A DNA stretch of 60,248 bases, taken from Fimbriimonadaceae bacterium. GTDB lineage: Bacteria; Armatimonadota; Fimbriimonadia; Fimbriimonadales; Fimbriimonadaceae. Location of the stretch: NCBI GenBank assembly GCA_020847855.1, contig JADLBH010000020.1, forward strand, positions 1 through 60,248, in the 5' to 3' direction. This document shows positions 59,164-60,248 of the stretch, piece by piece (the first letter of the stretch is position 1; every line of letters starts with the position of its first letter). The notes below the pieces were generated by a model. The model searched no databases, had not been told where the DNA came from, and saw nothing but the letters and a program-made list of their open reading frames with translations. The translations under genes were made by a program, and so were the position numbers.

Positions 59164-59833
59164 ACAAAAAGCTCCTCACAACGCTTTCCGTCCTCGTGGC
59201 GCTGACCATCAAGCTACAAGCCCAAACCACCTCCGGGTGACCCATCTGACCCGCCAGCGGATTCGCCGCACAAGGCGGAGACCCGGTCGGTTCGATCTGG
59301 ACATTAACTAGAAAGGGTCGGATATTCCTTTCGGGGATGCATTCCAAAGGTCTCGCCGGCGAGACGGAAATCTTCGTGCGCTACGGCGTCACGGATCGGC
59401 TGGAACTCGGGCTGGGCTACTTGAGGAAGCAAAACATCGTGCGTCCGCTCGTGAGCTACGTGCTTGTGCCGGAGACGGCGGCAAGGCCATCGCTCACGAC
59501 GGGCGCGATGATCGACGCGCTTGAAGATGGGCGGCAGATGGTGTTCCTCACCGTCGGCAAGAGCTTCCCGACCAAGCTGGGCGTGCCCGTCAACGTGTAC
59601 GGCGGCGTGGCCCGAGTCACCACGACCGGCGACAACCGTTGGCTGGCGGCTTGCTCGTGCCCATTGCCAGGGGGCTGAACGCCTCGGTCCAGTATGACGG
59701 GAAGTATGCGAACCTCGGGCTCGTCGCGCGAGTGGGTTCGATCAAAGGCGCACCGGTCTATTTCGGGATCGTCGCGGCCCAGGGCGACCGCTTCGGACCG
59801 CTCATCGCAACAAGCTTCCCGATAGGTCGCTGA
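59160..59833 (+). pseudogene. Outer-membrane beta-barrel protein, frame-damaged, two in-frame UGAs
   Basis: Signal peptide (KKLLTTLSVLVALTIKLQAQ). UGAs at 59238 and 59247 then give SG-U-PI-U-PASG. A barrel follows (GETEIFVRYGVTDRLELGLGYL...YVLVPETAARPSL...MVFLTVGKSFPTKLG). Near 59637 the frame stops matching; the family sequence continues one frame over (LAGGLLVPIARGLNASVQYDGKYANLGL to the stop at 59833), so one base was lost. The adjacent frame over the UGAs reads PPPGDPSDPPADSPHK, a plausible linker. Several small indels, in nature or in the assembly, may therefore explain everything. It may have been a porin for the island's substrate. Confidence 0.7.
59262..59279 (+). promoter_or_regulatory. 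Possible SECIS-like hairpin in the barrel gene
   Basis: TTCGCC pairs with GGCGGA (one G-U pair) around GCACAA. The loop G lies 19 nt after the second UGA and 28 nt after the first. Weak evidence because the gene itself is damaged. Confidence 0.3.
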
Positions 59834-59973
59834 TTCCTACCTGCGCGTGCTCGCAGTGCACTGAGTCGAACCGAGCATGTGCACTGTCCAGACGATGGTT
59901 CTGTGAGTCAGACTCAACGGGCCCCGGCGGTTTAGGAACCATTTGTAGGAACCACTGCAGGTTCCATTGAATC

Positions 59974-60098
59974 TGGTGGAGATGATGGGATTCGAACCCA
60001 CGACCTCTGCAGTGCGATGTCTCTATCAACACACAAATTCGCCAAAAACGGTCGTTTTTGAACTTAATCGACCTCTGCAGTTGTACGTTGCAGTGGTC
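59974..60098 (-). mobile_element. Right attachment-like unit: tRNA-Ala(CGC) 3' half plus inverted repeat
   Basis: 59974-60019 is identical to 56090-56135 (46 bp, tRNA-Ala 3' half with CCA on the minus strand). The middle 50 bp have diverged. At 60070-60098 the inverted repeat recurs with the same spacing (left arm GACCTCTGCAGTT, right arm CGTTGCAGTGGTC, imperfect). The two units are direct repeats 3,884 bp apart and bracket the mercury/selenoprotein operon. No integrase lies between them. Confidence 0.85.
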
Positions 60099-60136
60099 GC
60101 AGGCGTGATGCCTCGTTATAGGGCAACGATTCGACG

Positions 60137-60248
60137 CTACAGTTTTGTGCTCCGTAGCCTCAGCGCATTGCCAATCACGGACACAGAACTTAAGCTCATT
60201 GCCAATGCCGCGATCATCGGACTCAGTAGAAGACCAGTGAACGGATAA
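60137..60248 (-). CDS. Heavy-metal P1B-type ATPase, C-terminal end (partial)
   Basis: Only the last 37 codons are in the window, on the minus strand, ending at TAG 60137-60139. The sequence [20 protein letters not shown] then IGNALRLRS is the invariant C-terminus of copper/soft-metal P1B ATPases (CopA/CopB type). The rest lies beyond the right edge. It is just outside the right tRNA-Ala repeat and may belong to a second, adjacent metal-resistance insert. Confidence 0.85.
   Translation of the reverse strand, partial: YPFTGLLLSPMIAALAMSLSSVSVIGNALRLRSTKL

Noticed and set aside
57432-59249. UGA reassigned to Trp or Gly throughout the element
   Set aside because: UGA also ends genes in the same operon (57828, 58273) and many genes in the window. 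The UGAs in the MerP-like and thioredoxin-like genes fall at Cys-type positions, not Trp or Gly positions.

Overview
The window looks like a chromosomal segment of a diderm, flagellated, high-GC bacterium that often uses GTG and TTG starts. It carries outer-membrane assembly (tamB, bamA, skp), lipid A genes (lpxD, lpxC) and a flagellar basal-body operon. It also has several pseudopilin-like secreted proteins whose N-terminal helix is followed by an ALSN-x(K/R)Q segment, which recalls Armatimonadota (Fimbriimonadia). That placement is an inference from gene content, not from a marker gene.

Layout. 1-6.5 kb (+): envelope biogenesis cluster tamB(partial)-bamA-skp-lipoprotein-lpxD-lpxC, tightly overlapped; lpxC seems to start at ATC. 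6.5-14.4 kb: FAD oxidoreductase, alaS, an MFS transporter, a phosphotransferase and a secreted protein. 14.5-17.5 kb: small accessory stretch with a lone DNA methyltransferase, crcB, an ankyrin protein and tRNA-Arg(TCG). 17.5-24.6 kb (-): flagellar operon flgB-flgC-fliE-fliF-fliG-fliH-fliI-fliJ-lytic transglycosylase-motE-like, mostly coupled through ATGA/GTGA overlaps. 24.7 kb: nine CGTGG units at the 5' end of a secreted-protein gene, placed so that gain or loss of units would switch the reading frame. 26-28.6 kb: secreted protein and class III aminotransferase. 28.7-38.2 kb (-): an array of modules, each led by a shared (CT)n leader repeat and a small secreted, usually Cys-containing protein. 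Two modules also hold a pseudopilin and a four-helix membrane protein, and fragments of a DUF4139 gene 3' end lie at the module borders. 38.2-54 kb: GH78-like rhamnosidase, TSUP transporter, SRAP protein, SufU, SufS, SdhA, nuclease-family protein, TetR/SRPBCC pair, YHS-like protein, and an NTPase-membrane fusion. 54-56 kb: gene fragments and a YjdI-type ferredoxin with a DUF2934-like partner.

56.1-60.1 kb is the most unusual part. Two copies of a 125-bp unit, each starting with the 3' half of a tRNA-Ala(CGC) gene and ending in an inverted repeat, bracket about 3.9 kb. Inside is a mercury-type operon: ArsR repressor with palindromic operator, MerT-HMA fusion, MerP-like protein, AhpD-like protein, two-domain thioredoxin-like protein and a beta-barrel protein. 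The MerP-like gene has one in-frame UGA and the thioredoxin-like gene two. The first of each (GMT-U-GGC, SPT-U-GEC) replaces a redox or metal-binding Cys exactly, and all three are followed by a hairpin at bacterial SECIS distance. I read these as selenocysteine codons, so the island appears to be a mobile selenoprotein-based mercury/soft-metal detoxification system. The barrel gene also has two in-frame UGAs (U-P-I-U), but it is frameshifted further on and may be decaying. A P1B-type ATPase C-terminus begins just beyond the right-hand repeat.
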